From Conchocele bisecta (lineage: Eukaryota > Mollusca > Bivalvia > Lucinida > Thyasiridae), in assembly GCA_029237695.1 (NCBI GenBank), contig CM055265.1, forward strand, positions 75,340,013-75,404,012: DNA of 64,000 bases, written 5' to 3'. The notes under the pieces were generated by a model. It was not told the DNA's origin, ran no database searches, and saw only the letters and a program-made list of their open reading frames with translations. How positions within the stretch are numbered: the first letter of the stretch is position 1; each line of letters starts with the position of its first letter. Shown here piece by piece: positions 54,262 to 63,848 of this stretch. A program made the position numbers and the translations under genes.

Positions 54262-54655
54262 TATTTTTCGTCTGCTGTATATTTTCTATTTTCTATTTTC
54301 CATTTGTGTCATCAAAAACATGCTTTGACAGCACTTTAGAATAATTTACAACATGCTTTGACAGCACTTCAGAATCATTTCCGAATTTCCTTCTTAACCC
54401 TTACACCGCTACTCACAACAATTGTCGTCTGTTGTTGCTTTTATATTTTGTCTTCTTTCTCAATTAACCCTTAGACCGCTACTCACAACAATTGTCGTCT
54501 GCTGTTGCTTTTATATTTTGTCTTCTTTCTCAATTAACCCTTAGACCGCTACTCACAACAATTGTCGTCTGCTGTTGCTTTTATATCTTGCCTTAATTCT
54601 CAATAAAAACATGGTTTGACAGCACTTCAGAATCATTTCCAACGGGAAAGTGATT
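54262..54655. mobile_element. Family T element, copy 2, with triplicated end
   Basis: The terminal block TTAACCCTTAGACCGCTACT, CACAACAATTGTCGTCTGC, TTTTATATTTTGTCTTCTTT occurs three times at 54395, 54465 and 54535 (period 70), followed by ACATGGTTTGACAGCACTTC. The left part is in opposite orientation. Confidence 0.65.
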
Positions 54656-54919
54656 TTTCTCTCAATTTACTTTACACAAATAAGTATGCAATGCATTTAT
54701 AATGTAATAAATAATAATATAATTACCTTACGTGCATTCTCCAATCGTTGGGTTTTCCATTCTGTCGATGTGGTTGTATTATTCAGTAACATTTATGTAA
54801 TAGCGCTTACGGTCATCATGCTCGACTGTCTACTATCTGTTCCACGTTTTGCTGGTTTAACGTCGCCTAGTTACGTAGCTAACGTCACTTCAGACTATAC
54901 GTACTGTGAGGTTGTATTC
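54656..54919. other. Unassigned sequence with an open frame
   Basis: A 113-codon plus-strand frame (54650-54991) contains hydrophobic stretches (VDVVVLFSNIYVIALTVIML) but ends inside the next foldback element, and its start lies in family T. CTATCTGTTCCACGTTTTGC near 54833 matches the tip of family Q. I do not accept it as a gene. Confidence 0.35.
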
Positions 54920-55360
54920 AATGAACGTCTTAACGTCAACGTTATTATGACGGTGTGGGATTACGTGGTCCATTGTTTATGGTTACCGTAATGACGGCGC
55001 CAAAGTATAAGTTGTGAGGTAAATCTTAGACAATACGACAGCGGCTTCTTCCTTTTAATGATGAACATGTTCCAGCCGCTAACACTACGAGTCCGATAAT
55101 ACCATATTTAGCAGCAGTCTGAAGATTCTGTAGATATATTTCACGACAACTACAAATGGAAGTAAACCTGCTAAATTTGGTATTGTCATACCCGTAGTGG
55201 TAGTGCTGGAACATGGTCATCTTTAAAAGGAGAAAACCGTAGTCGTATTGATGAAAACTAAGATTTATCTCCAAACGCATGGGCGCCGCCATTACGTAAA
55301 ACCTAAACAATGGACCGCGCGATTCTTCATCGTCATAACGTTGACGTTACGGCGTCGTCT
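54920..55360. mobile_element. Family S foldback element
   Basis: Left arm with TTAACGTCAACGTTATTATG, GATTACGTGGTCCATTGTTT and GTAATGACGGCGCC; right arm with GGCGCCGCCATTACGT, AACAATGGACCGCGCGATTC and ACGTTGACGTTACGGCG. Inner arms include TTAATGATGAACATGTTCCA and TGCTGGAACATGGTCATC. Non-coding. Confidence 0.7.
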
Positions 55361-55410
55361 TGGTGAAAACTAGGCGACTCATAGAAACAAATAGATTCGG
55401 AAATACAATA

Positions 55411-55622
55411 CAGTGTAACCTCTCTAAACCGGACACCCTGGGAGGTCCCCAGGGTGTCCGGCTTGGAGAGGTTTCAGTGTAAATCAGGCATTTGATCATT
55501 CTGAGCCATAGCTGTGTGCTATCGATTACGAACAGACATGATCACCTGATAGAAAAGACCAAGGAACTCATAAAAATAGGATCATGTGTTTTCTTGGTGT
55601 CCGGTTTAGAGAGGTTTCGCTA
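55411..55622. mobile_element. Family H element, copy adjacent to family S
   Basis: CAGTGTAACCTCTCTAAACC, palindrome CACCCTGGGAGGTCCCCAGGGTG, end AGAGAGGTTTCGCTAT. The spacer to family S (AGATTCGGAAATACAATA) is the same as at 8640-8663. Confidence 0.75.
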
Positions 55623-55693
55623 TACAAATACACAATAATATTACACTTTATGGATGTGTTTACTGATCACGGTCTGTGCATGCCTGAGATCCA

Positions 55694-55928
55694 GGGGCCA
55701 GTTACACTAAACTTCATACGACTAAAACGTTCGTAAGTGCAAAATTATGATAGTCTGTGAAGTTCACATGGACAATGTTTTCTTGTAAACAATTATTGGA
55801 TTTACATTTATTGAGCATAGGCTGCAGCCTATGCTCAATAAATGTAAATCCATATATTGAAATTCACAGATGATCCAAAATTTGCACTTACGAACATTTT
55901 AGTCATACGATGTTTAGTGATGCAGTCC
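55694..55928. mobile_element. Family B palindromic element, full copy
   Basis: GGGGCCAGTTACACTAAAC to GTTTAGTGATGCAGTCC, centre CATAGGCTGCAGCCTATG. Confidence 0.75.
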
Positions 55929-56284
55929 CCAGGTGCCTTTAAAGACAGTCAGTTGTGCATTTAACTGGAAATGCACCATCATTGCACCTGTCGATCACTA
56001 AGTTTTAATGTTTAAGTCGTGACTTGCAAATACTGGTTAGTGTTGGCTGTAAAGACTAAACTATTCATTTAGTGCTTTTCATCAGAATTATTGCTAATTC
56101 TGCAATTGTATCTCATTTGCAAAAATCAGAATGTAACCCACAACGACAAAAAGAGGATTATGTCTAGATGTTTTCCATGAAAAATCGCTTCTTGGTTACA
56201 AAATCACTTGCTTGTCTCATACACGAATATGTCGGCGAAAACGACGTAATATAAAGTAACAGCAGAGCCGGTCTCTGTCGACGG
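55929..56284. other. Unassigned sequence
   Basis: GGTTACAAAATCACTTGC and TGTCTCATACACG near 56190 resemble the outer end of family L. Otherwise nothing recognised. Confidence 0.35.
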
Positions 56285-56423
56285 TAATTTAAACCTGACC
56301 AAAATATGATATGCAATTTGTGGGCCAAGTTTTGGCCGTATCGCTCGTCGTACTTTACGACGAGCGATACGGCCAAAACTTGGCCCACAAATTGCATGTC
56401 ATATTTTGGTCAGGTTTAAATTA
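56285..56423. repeat. Near-perfect 68-base-pair hairpin
   Basis: TAATTTAAACCTGACCAAAA and onward pairs with its complement for 68 bases with one mismatch and a 3-base loop (CGTCGTA CTT TACGACG). It contains the arm sequence GTGGGCCAAGTTTTGGCCG, itself a dyad. No other copy is recognised in the window. Confidence 0.85.
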
Positions 56424-56595
56424 GCGCCGTGTTGTCATGGTGCGTCAAGTATGGAATTAAACCAAAATTAATGAGTGGTTGTGAGGGAGGGCGGCAGAAT
56501 GAACTATAGTTATAAAACAGGTTGTGCTGGTTTGAAACTTCATAATGAGGTATATAATTAATTTAAATTACAGTGTAGATGTCGGTGTCTTCATA

Positions 56596-57039
56596 ATAAT
56601 TCCAGCACAAAAATATTTACACAATTCCCTAACATTTGATTGGTCCGTAGCAAGTCTCTGTCCAAAATGTATATCCCAGTAAACTCCCACGCCGAACTAC
56701 TTTCCGTAACCGTCAGGCGCAGTTAAAATAATTCTTAAGAAAACGGAAAATAAACACATTTTCTTGATGAATTTATTTCAAATGCTGGAATTATAAGGAA
56801 TGAATGGCCTTTTTGTGGAATTTATCGGGGATATAAACTTGGAAAAGTCGCGGGAATACTGGACGAGGCCTTAAAAAATTACAATTTTCGAAATAAAAAA
56901 TAAAAAATAATAAAATCTTTTTTATTTTTTTATTTATTTTCGAAAATTGTAATTTTTTATCGCTTCGTCCAGTATTCCCGCGACTTTTCAAAGTTTATAC
57001 CCCGATACATTCCACAAAAAGGCAATTCATTCCTATAAT
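56596..57039. mobile_element. Family A hairpin element, copy 6
   Basis: Body AATAATTCCAGCACAAAAAT first, then the hairpin with a loop having TTACAATTTTCGAAA arms as in copy 1. Full length with copy 1 in mirror orientation. Confidence 0.8.
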
Positions 57040-57392
57040 GTGTGTTCTACAAGGTGCTCCATAAAAGGAGTATTGATTCTCGTTGCTTATACCGTAATAT
57101 TTTTCTTTCCGACTTATCATAGACATATGTACATTGTATGTAATGTCTCATATTTATCATATTGCAATACATATCTGACTTATATGACGAATGATGACGT
57201 CAGCAGCTTTCCGACATTGACTACAACACCACGTGTTTGATATGAAGTCCATTCTGTTTGACTACTGTATCGATCATCTTTGCTAAATTTGCAGTTACTC
57301 TTGAAGACATGTTTTTTGCAATGTTTTGCACCTCGTCTGATGTACCTCGTTGTGATACACTCTTTGGTTTGTTGACGTACACACATTCATAC
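57040..57392. other. Unassigned sequence
   Basis: Two 66-68 codon frames on opposite strands, neither with recognisable features. Confidence 0.35.
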
Positions 57393-57920
57393 AGTATGGA
57401 GCCCCGCAGGGGACGTATAATATAGGGTTAACTGTATTGTAATTTTGAAATTTGCGCGCAAATTTCAAAATTACAATGCGGTTAACCTATTTCTAATGCA
57501 CTCCTTCACTACTGGCGTAGGAATACATATTGAAATAATTTGCAACCGTTCATCAACAATGATATACCTGTAATTTATGACCATCAGTCAATCAGATTGC
57601 GTGATATTTATAGAGTGCATTAGAAATCTTTTTTTATTAATAGGTTCCCACGAAATAACAATTCGTTCCCTCAATTTAACAATTCGTTCCCACGAAATAA
57701 CAATTCGTTTCGGTGGTATTTCGTGGGAACGAATTGTTAAATTGAGGGAACGAATTGTTAAATTGAGGGAACGAATTGTTAAATTGAGGGAACGAATTGT
57801 TATATCGTGGGAACGAATTGTTAATTCGAGGGAATGAATTGTTAAATTGAGGGAACGAATTGTTATTTCGTGGGAACGAATTAATGAAATAAAATCCATG
57901 TCCCCCGCGGGGCTCAGTAA
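57393..57920. mobile_element. Family G foldback element, copy 4, with a nested palindrome
   Basis: AGTATGGAGCCCCGCAGGGG at the left and CATGTCCCCCGCGGGGCTCA at the right. A 200-base single-copy stretch precedes the modules, beginning after the palindrome at 57424-57488 and bounded by ATTTCTAATGCACTC and GAGTGCATTAGAAAT. Modules 57635-57890 are mostly of the inverted type, with TCAATTT three times in a row. Confidence 0.75.
57424..57488. repeat. 65-base palindrome nested in family G copy 4
   Basis: AGGGTTAACTGTATTGTAAT to its complement with centre AATTTGCGCGCAAATT. Two to three mismatches. Confidence 0.75.
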
Positions 57921-58009
57921 TATAGAAATAAGAACTCACAGGGGTTCACATTTAGGGATCGCGGCGGTCACTCGGTATCAGTTTTCAATGAGATGACCCT
58001 GTCATCAAA

Positions 58010-58150
58010 ATAAGAGTTTAGTGCATTCTATTACTGTTTCACGAATCATTGGAACTGATTCTAAAGTGCTGTCAACGTATGTTTTTTATGAGAAAAATGG
58101 AAAATAGAAACTAAAGAGACGACAATTTTTAATTCAGCAATGTAAGGGTT
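58010..58150. mobile_element. Family T element, partial copy 3
   Basis: GATTCTAAAGTGCTGTCAAC, TTTATGAGAAAAATGGAAAA, AGACGACAATT and AATGTAAGGGTTA: the right arm of family T. Confidence 0.55.
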
Positions 58151-58560
58151 ATTGAAAGTTTCTAAAAAAAACAACCAGTTGCCTTGATTGAATATATCGG
58201 TATTACAAGGGGAAATAACTTGCGTTCGTATTTAGCACTCCCACTCAACCAGCATTCTTTCTTGCAGCGAATGCCTATGAGTGGCGATTCTGGCGAACTG
58301 GAACTCCGATATACAGGGCAAATATGGCTTAAAGTTAAAAAGGCGAAAGTTTTCAAAAAACTATTTGTTTTCGGCATAGAATGGGAGGTGCACATTTTCA
58401 ATATTATACAAATTAGGAAATTTATCTATCACTGTCGTCGGCCGCTGTTGACATCACTCTATGTACAGTTCGTAAGCTTGCGTCCAGTCCGTACTTTACA
58501 CATCCCCGGTCTTCTGGAGAAATGGCGGGTATTGTAACATGAGCTCTGATTGGTCAAGCA
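58151..58560. other. Repeat-poor sequence left of the dyad array
   Basis: No recurrent element. A 117-codon plus-strand frame (58184-58537) ends just before the dyad array; it has no recognisable domain. At 58521-58555 AAATGGCGGGTA (E2F-like) and GATTGG (reverse CCAAT box) lie close together directly left of the first dyad, so promoter sequence is possible. Motifs seen; function inferred. Confidence 0.35.
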
Positions 58561-58870
58561 GTAACGCGTTACTCCTGATTCACTAACGCGTTAGATATTG
58601 ATATTTTATTATATACATCATACATTTGTAACGCGTTACTTCTAAGAAGTAACGCGTTACTTACCAAGAAGCTGTACTTATGACACGATCCGCCAATATA
58701 GAGGATTTGTAACGCTTTACATCCAATTTCTAACGCGTTACTCACTGTCAGTCTTGTAGCGCGTTACTATTGAGCAGTAACGCGTTACAAATATGTGTTT
58801 CACTATATAGTACATACATAAGTAACTCGTTACTTCTCACAAGTAACGCGTTACTTCTCTAACGCGTTAA
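58561..58870. promoter_or_regulatory. Array of paired GTAACGCGTTAC dyads
   Basis: Eleven 12-base sites, most being the perfect palindrome GTAACGCGTTAC, start at 58561, 58583, 58628, 58649, 58709, 58730, 58756, 58777, 58822, 58843 and 58859. They form five pairs. Within pairs the start-to-start distance is 22, 21, 21, 21 and 21 bases, two helical turns. Between pairs the spacing varies (47 to 81) and the spacer sequence is unrelated except that the 9-base gap of pair two is itself a palindrome (TTCTAAGAA). Fixed phasing inside pairs and free spacing between them are what cooperative protein binding would select. The core ACGCGT is the yeast MCB motif; no metazoan factor for this exact dyad comes to mind. 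A decayed tandem repeat is the alternative. Confidence 0.6.
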
Positions 58871-58923
58871 AAACGGCACTTATGACATGAATCCCCACTC
58901 ATAACTGCCTTCCGTTCTCTACT

Positions 58924-59144
58924 ACTGTCTATTCCACGTATAACCGTTGACTATTAAACACATCAATTCTAAAGAATAGTTAAATGCAAGTACTTTTTCA
59001 TCAATAACAAAATTGGAAGTTCATCAAATAAAATATTGGAGGAGGGCTTTGTTATTGATGAACAAATATTTGTATTTAAATATGTTTTAGATTTAATGTG
59101 TTTAATGGCCAACATTCGTCGGTAGAAAAACGTGGAGCAGACTG
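58924..59144. mobile_element. Family Q element, short copy 2
   Basis: CTGTCTATTCCACGTATAAC and GTTGACTATTAAACACATC at the left, ATTTAATGTGTTTAATGGCC and AACGTGGAGCAGAC at the right. The middle of copy 1 is deleted. Confidence 0.7.
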
Positions 59145-59146
59145 TA

Positions 59147-59502
59147 GGCATGGGCGGATTCAGGGGGGGGGGGACCCGGCGCGCGCCCCCTCTAAAATTC
59201 GCCGAGTAAAGATATTTTACAAGTTACAAGGCACGTTTCATGCCAAGTGCCATGTATTCCATGCATTTTTCGGTGACAGTGTCAATATTTTTGCTCCAAA
59301 ATGCGCCAGAACGCAGGAAATGCGATGTAGATTTCCAAAATTTTCCGGGGGGGAATACCCCCGGACCCCTCTAGCACTGGTCGACTATTTTGCAATACTT
59401 GACTATATTATCGAACGAGCATAGCTCGTTCGATCATATAGTTAAGTATTGCAAACTAGTTACGCCCCCCCCCCCCTAACCCGAAATCCTGGATCCGCGC
59501 CT
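59147..59502. mobile_element. Family U-type element with G/C runs and inner hairpin
   Basis: GGCATGGGCGGATTCAGGGG at the left and CTGGATCCGCGCCTAGTAGG at the right. A 31-base-pair hairpin (TTTGCAATACTTGACTATAT to its complement; loop ATA) occupies 59389-59455. Confidence 0.6.
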
Positions 59503-59787
59503 AGTAGGTCACTCTGAACCAACGTTCAATGACCCGTCAGTCACTATCTCCACACATTAATCTGATGCGGCGTTCTGTTTTTAATTGAAACTGCAAGACA
59601 GGCGTAAATTAGGTAATACAACGCATATAAATAATACGGCATTAGCCAAAAACACGTACACGATGGTGATCCGTTAAAAGCCAATATACATGTTACAGAC
59701 AGATAAATAAGCTAATCAGACATTATCATATAGAGGAACTCTGATCTTCGAGTTGACAGTTCGAGATTTTTTTTCGCGAATTTCGAG
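59503..59787. other. Unassigned sequence
   Basis: GAGTTGACAGTTCGAG near 59749 is echoed by TTCGAGTTGACATTTTCGA right of the TTAA element (63494), so both flanks of that element share a short motif. Confidence 0.35.
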
Positions 59788-59897
59788 TTAAAGGGGCATA
59801 TCAGGATTTAAATTAAAAAAAATACCATAAAAAATAAAAACGTTTTTTTCATCGTGGCCCTGTGTAAAGTGGTTTAATTGAATATATATGACGACAC

Positions 59898-60110
59898 TAC
59901 TGCCCTCCCAAGTCAAACTGCAGTATCTGTTAAACTACAATATCTGCACTATGATGCTATGCTGACCCTGTGCATTCATCCCCAGTTATGCCGAGTCAGC
60001 ATAGCACCATAGTGCAGATACTGCAGTTTAACAGATACTACAGTTTGACTTGGGATGATTGCACAGGGTCACGGCACATACGCACTGTGTTGACGGGATA
60101 AATGACGATA
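59898..60110. mobile_element. Family N element, copy 3, fused to a family M end
   Basis: CTGCCCTCCCAAGTCAAAC to GGGATGATTGCACAGGGTCA, then abruptly ACGGCACATACGCACTGTG and GTTGACGGGATAAAT, the family M tip. The chimera sits inside the left arm of family X, which resumes at GACGATACTAGGAC. Confidence 0.65.
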
Positions 60111-60259
60111 CTAGGACTGCTGGGTTGTTTCAATTTGCACGTACATAAGTATCAGATTTTATATTTTGTTAAACGCAACAAGATAGGAAATTCGATATGT
60201 ATGTACCTATATCACTGTACTGTAAGATGTACGGGCCGGTAAATTAAGACACCCACAAG

Positions 60260-60285
60260 ATGGCGGACTTGAATAAACGTGAAAG
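60260..60285 (+). other. Candidate 26-base first exon in the left arm of family X
   Basis: ATGGCGGACTTGAATAAACG and onward reads MADLNKRE and ends at AAAG|GTTAGT. CAAGATGGCGG also equals a YY1 site, often found at start codons. The counterpart on the minus strand (63292-63267) reads MAYLKKLE and ends at AAAG|GTAAGT. Joining it to 60397 is out of frame by one base, so either the gene is broken or the true exon pairing differs. Confidence 0.4.
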
Positions 60286-60396
60286 GTTAGTGCTTCAATT
60301 TTTACTGTTTTACCCTTTAAAACTAGCACAAATCACGAACTATTCGTGGTAATCATGTGTATAATTGTTGTCTTAACCCTCGGTTGCTCTTGTCAG

Positions 60397-60588
60397 GGTC
60401 AATCTCTCGCTAATATAAGCAGGAACGACCAAAACACGTTAAACATTTTGAAAATGAAGCCAGAGGACGGTCTTTACAGAGCTCTCGCATACGGTCATTC
60501 CGTATTCTGTTTGACATGTTTCAAACATATTTCCGGTGTTGAGTGTCATATCTGTCAAAATAAAAACAAAGGTGAAGTTTATTTGTAA
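60397..60588 (+). pseudogene. Exon-like fragment encoding the second half of a RING finger
   Basis: A pyrimidine-rich stretch and CAG (60394-60396) form an acceptor; the open frame then reads 63 codons to TAA. The end has YGHSVFCLTCFKHI and CHICQ: H-x3-C-x2-C-x8-C-x2-C, the spacing of the last five zinc ligands of a C3HC4 RING finger as in ubiquitin ligases. The ligand before the histidine is Tyr instead of Cys and the first Cys pair is missing, so it cannot bind both zincs. The right arm keeps a decayed copy (MKREDGLY then a stop) on the minus strand. I read this as a captured and decaying host gene fragment. Confidence 0.5.
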
Positions 60589-62194
60589 ATCTGTTTCTAA
60601 TAATTATCAAAATATATGTAAAGTGTGCGAAGCCATGTACACTGACTAAATGTATATTTATTGTCTGTAAATATTCTGTTCTGATTTTGGGATTTGCCAT
60701 ACACATGCAATATGGGATTTGACCCTGTTAACCGACCTAAAATGACTTTAACTGATGATAAGCCATTAAACATCATTATATAAATAAATAATAATGGTTA
60801 GTGATCTTGTGGAACTAACTTAGTTTAAGTACTTTCAGTACTTTGATGTATGGCCAAAGTTAACTGTATTGCCGGTGTCTTCGGGTAATGGTGTTGTTTT
60901 ATCCTTCATATATAACCGAATAACTGTGTCAAGCTGATGGTGCTTATATAGTATAGCCAACTTCGTGTTTCACCGGCGCCATGCATGGCAAATGTCTATA
61001 CCGTACAGATTTCGGCGTCTATACCGTACATACTCCGTGTGAAACTGTCGATGTCGTGACCGCACATACATATTGTTTCTCCACTGACTTCCGGAGTCTT
61101 TACCGTCCAGTGGTGATTGTTTCTAAGTCATTTTTACATAGGGTATACCTATGTATTGGCATCGCCTCCGACAGTTAGCCACGCCCCAGACCCCTCTCGA
61201 TGCGATGGTAGGTAGTGATATCTTGGAGTAACCATAACAACAAAATGCATTGTGTTACTCAACGTTTAACTGTCATACGCAACCGCTAATTGAAAAAAAT
61301 TATGAAAAACTACTTGCACTGAACAATATCAACAACGGATGTTCTACGTACAAAAATACATCGGATTATTTTGTTGCTCGTGATTTGCCCCCATTTGCGG
61401 CACAAATCGTGCGGTCATCGCTAAATGTAGTAACAGAGTTAACTCCCCTCCGAATACTCTCCGAAACAAGCGACGCGTTTAACATCAAGTTTGACCTTCC
61501 GACAGCCTATTTTTAAACTCATCCGACACCTGTGCGAAACAAAACTCGCACGTGTAGGTCTAACTGATGTTTAATCCTCATTCTCTCTCTCTCTATCGAT
61601 GGATTTACAGCGGATTTTAGTGACATTCCCGAATTCGGCCTGATTGACATTTGTCTATGGTGGCCAATGCACGCCAACATGAGTGTCAATTCTACGTTCA
61701 GGGAAGGGGGTCAATAAGTCAGTATTTAAGGTGATAACTTACAGTCAGGGAACAAATTAATGACAGTATAACACATCCAGCGTATATTAATACCCATATT
61801 AGTGCAAGTACTGAAATACGACAAACAAAATCTAACAAGTTTGGGCTTCCATACATTGAACATTTTGTCAGCGGTTTCCCCAATGACGTCATTTGTATGT
61901 TTTAATATGCTCGATCCGGGGCCAACTATTTCATTCACAAAACAGAAGTAAACTTGGCGATGTACCGATAAGGCATTTTCAGGCGCGACACCGCTTCCGT
62001 GTTTTCAATATATCTATAATGATCATGGATATCTGGAATCTGTATACTTGAATTGATGATGTATTGTATATGTGTTACAGTATCTTTCTGATATTGCTAT
62101 GCATAATCTGTAATATTGTTGAATGTTTTGGTACATACTGTAGCAGTGCATACTGTACTTCAAGTTGTGCCATATCAATAGTTTACCCCTTAAC
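60589..62194. other. Interior of family X, unassigned
   Basis: Frames at 60981-61178 and 61250-61516 (88 codons) have no recognised domain. GATAAGCCATTAAACATCAT at 60758 resembles the SINE-tail-like text at 15513. CTATGGTGGCCAATGCACGCC at 61654 resembles the flanks of family W copy 2. CATTCTCTCTCTCTC at 61579 is a short microsatellite. Confidence 0.35.
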
Positions 62195-62357
62195 CATTAA
62201 AACGCTGAAAAAGAAAATTTCCGTCTGCTCATTTAGTATATTTTAATCTCTTTAAAAACCTGTTTTGGCAGCGCAGTAGAATCGTCTCCGTATGTTTTTA
62301 ATGAGAAAATATAAAAATATTTAAAACAGCAGACGACAATTGTCGTTTCCAGCGCTT
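62195..62357. mobile_element. Family T element, partial copy 4
   Basis: TTAACCATTAAAACGCTG, TTTTGGCAGCGCAGTAGAATC and CAGCAGACGACAATTGTCG. Directly followed by family R copy 3. Confidence 0.55.
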
Positions 62358-62358
62358 T

Positions 62359-62867
62359 AAAGGTACATGCCCACTCAGTAAGCCCAAAATGTCATTTATA
62401 GGAATTAAATAAGTGTATAACTGTGTTATTATTCCACCAGTTATAAACGTTACAAGTGCCCGCTATACAGATATAATCATTTAGTAATATTTATTGTACT
62501 GATAGTGACGCGCGGTGGTATCAGGCTATTTTCATATGCAAATGAGGCACGATAATTAATTATATAAAACTAAAGAAAATGCGTCACCTGAAAAAATAAT
62601 AATATTTTCGACAGATTTTAAAGTATGATCATTGCACATCATAAAATAAATACAGATATTAAATAGTAATGTCCGTTAACATTTTAAGCAAACACGGTTA
62701 TCACCCCTGATATCAGTGTGTAAATTTACGTCTGATATAAAATGTATAATAATGCCAATCAGTACGTGGGATAATGGCGCATGAATGTTTATTTTGCCAG
62801 GAAATATCTCAGATGATGTCTTTGATGTAAAGAACATGTTGTACCTACTGAGTGGGCATGTACCTTT
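62359..62867. mobile_element. Family R miniature element, copy 3
   Basis: AAAGGTACATGCCCACTCAG to CTGAGTGGGCATGTACCTTT. Same order of inner blocks as copy 1. Confidence 0.8.
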
Positions 62868-63266
62868 AAGGGTTAATGAAACTGCAACACCAACAATCAA
62901 TCAATCAATAAATCTAGTTTAATCTTGTAGTACCCTATGTTCAGTACTTTCAGTACTTTGATTATATATTTGCAATTGAAATGTGGAAAAGAGGGGCACA
63001 TATTCGGAAAGAGCATCAATCAATGACGTAATATCAAGTGACAGATTCAAAATTCATGCAGAAATGACCGTATTCGAGCTCAGTAAAGACCGTCCTCTCG
63101 CTTCATTTCCAAAATGTTCATGTTTGTTGGTCGTTCCTGCTTATATTAGCGATATATGGACAAGAGCAACCGAGGTTTAAGACAACATTTATACACAGGA
63201 TTGCCTCGTTTAGTTCGTGATTTTTGCTAGTTTTAAAGGGAAAACAGTACAAATTTAAGCACTTAC

Positions 63267-63292
63267 CTTTCGAGTTTTTTCAAGTACGCCAT
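63267..63292 (-). other. Mirrored 26-base candidate exon in the right arm of family X
   Basis: Minus strand ATGGCGTACTTGAAAAAAC and onward, MAYLKKLE, ending AAAG|GTAAGT, a better donor than in the left arm. The downstream acceptor on this arm is lost (TTGTCCATAT instead of TTGTCAGGGT). Confidence 0.4.
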
Positions 63293-63532
63293 CTTGTGGG
63301 TGTCTTAATTTACCGGCCAGTACAGCTTACAGTACAGTATATATGGGTGAAAATAGAAACAACCCAACGGTCCTAGTATCGTCATATATCTCCAATTAAA
63401 CCACTTTACACAGGGCTATGATGAAAACACGTGTTTATTTGTTATACTATTCGTTTTTAAAATTCCTGATATGCCCCTTTAACGTGTGAGAGGTTCGAGT
63501 TGACATTTTCGAATAGCAAAGGGAGTATATAA

Positions 63533-63848
63533 TGTTATCCCGTCAATACAGTTAAAGTGCCGTGAAACATTTTTGCTATCTAGTCAATACGACCTAATCA
63601 CTGCGTATTAATAATTGCAATTGTCATACTAGTCGAATCTCCGATTTTGATGATGCAGCTGGGGTTATGTTTTGCATTTTGAAGCTATTTGTAGGTGTTG
63701 ACGGGATAACTAGAATAGTAGGGTAGTGCCGTGAATGTGGAAACATATCTGGCGCGGCACGGAACTGGGATTGGCTCGGCAGAGCCTCGCCCATCCCGTT
63801 TCCTAAGCCTTGCCAGATATGTTCTATTCTACAACACTATTCTCTATT
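63533..63848. mobile_element. Family M hairpin element, copy 3
   Basis: TTATCCCGTCAATACAG, CCGTGAAACATTTTTGC, CTAGTCGAATCTCCGATTTTG, then the hairpin with GGAACTGGGATTGGCTCGGC. Same orientation as copy 2 and similar in every block. Confidence 0.7.

Larger units (their letters stand above)
59792..63478. mobile_element. Family X: TTAA-flanked element with long mirrored arms
   Basis: AGGGGCATATCAGG at 59792 and CCTGATATGCCCCT ending at 63478 are exact inverted ends flanked by TTAA on both sides (59788-59791, 63479-63482), the target of piggyBac-type transposases. The left arm (to about 60510, interrupted by family N at 59898) and right arm (from about 63040) are homologous for some 450 bases. 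Both contain an ACAAGATGGCG start with a 26-base exon-like stretch and a splice donor. Only the left arm has an intact acceptor and RING-like exon. Interior: unassigned sequence, family T and family R copies. No transposase is visible. Confidence 0.65.

Noticed and set aside
54650..54991. 113-codon hydrophobic frame, possible small membrane protein
   Set aside because: Starts in family T and ends in the family S foldback arm, so start and stop both come from mobile DNA.
58184..58537. 117-codon frame directly left of the dyad array as a regulated gene
   Set aside because: No recognisable domain, no splice or polyadenylation support, and a competing frame on the other strand; kept only as unassigned sequence.
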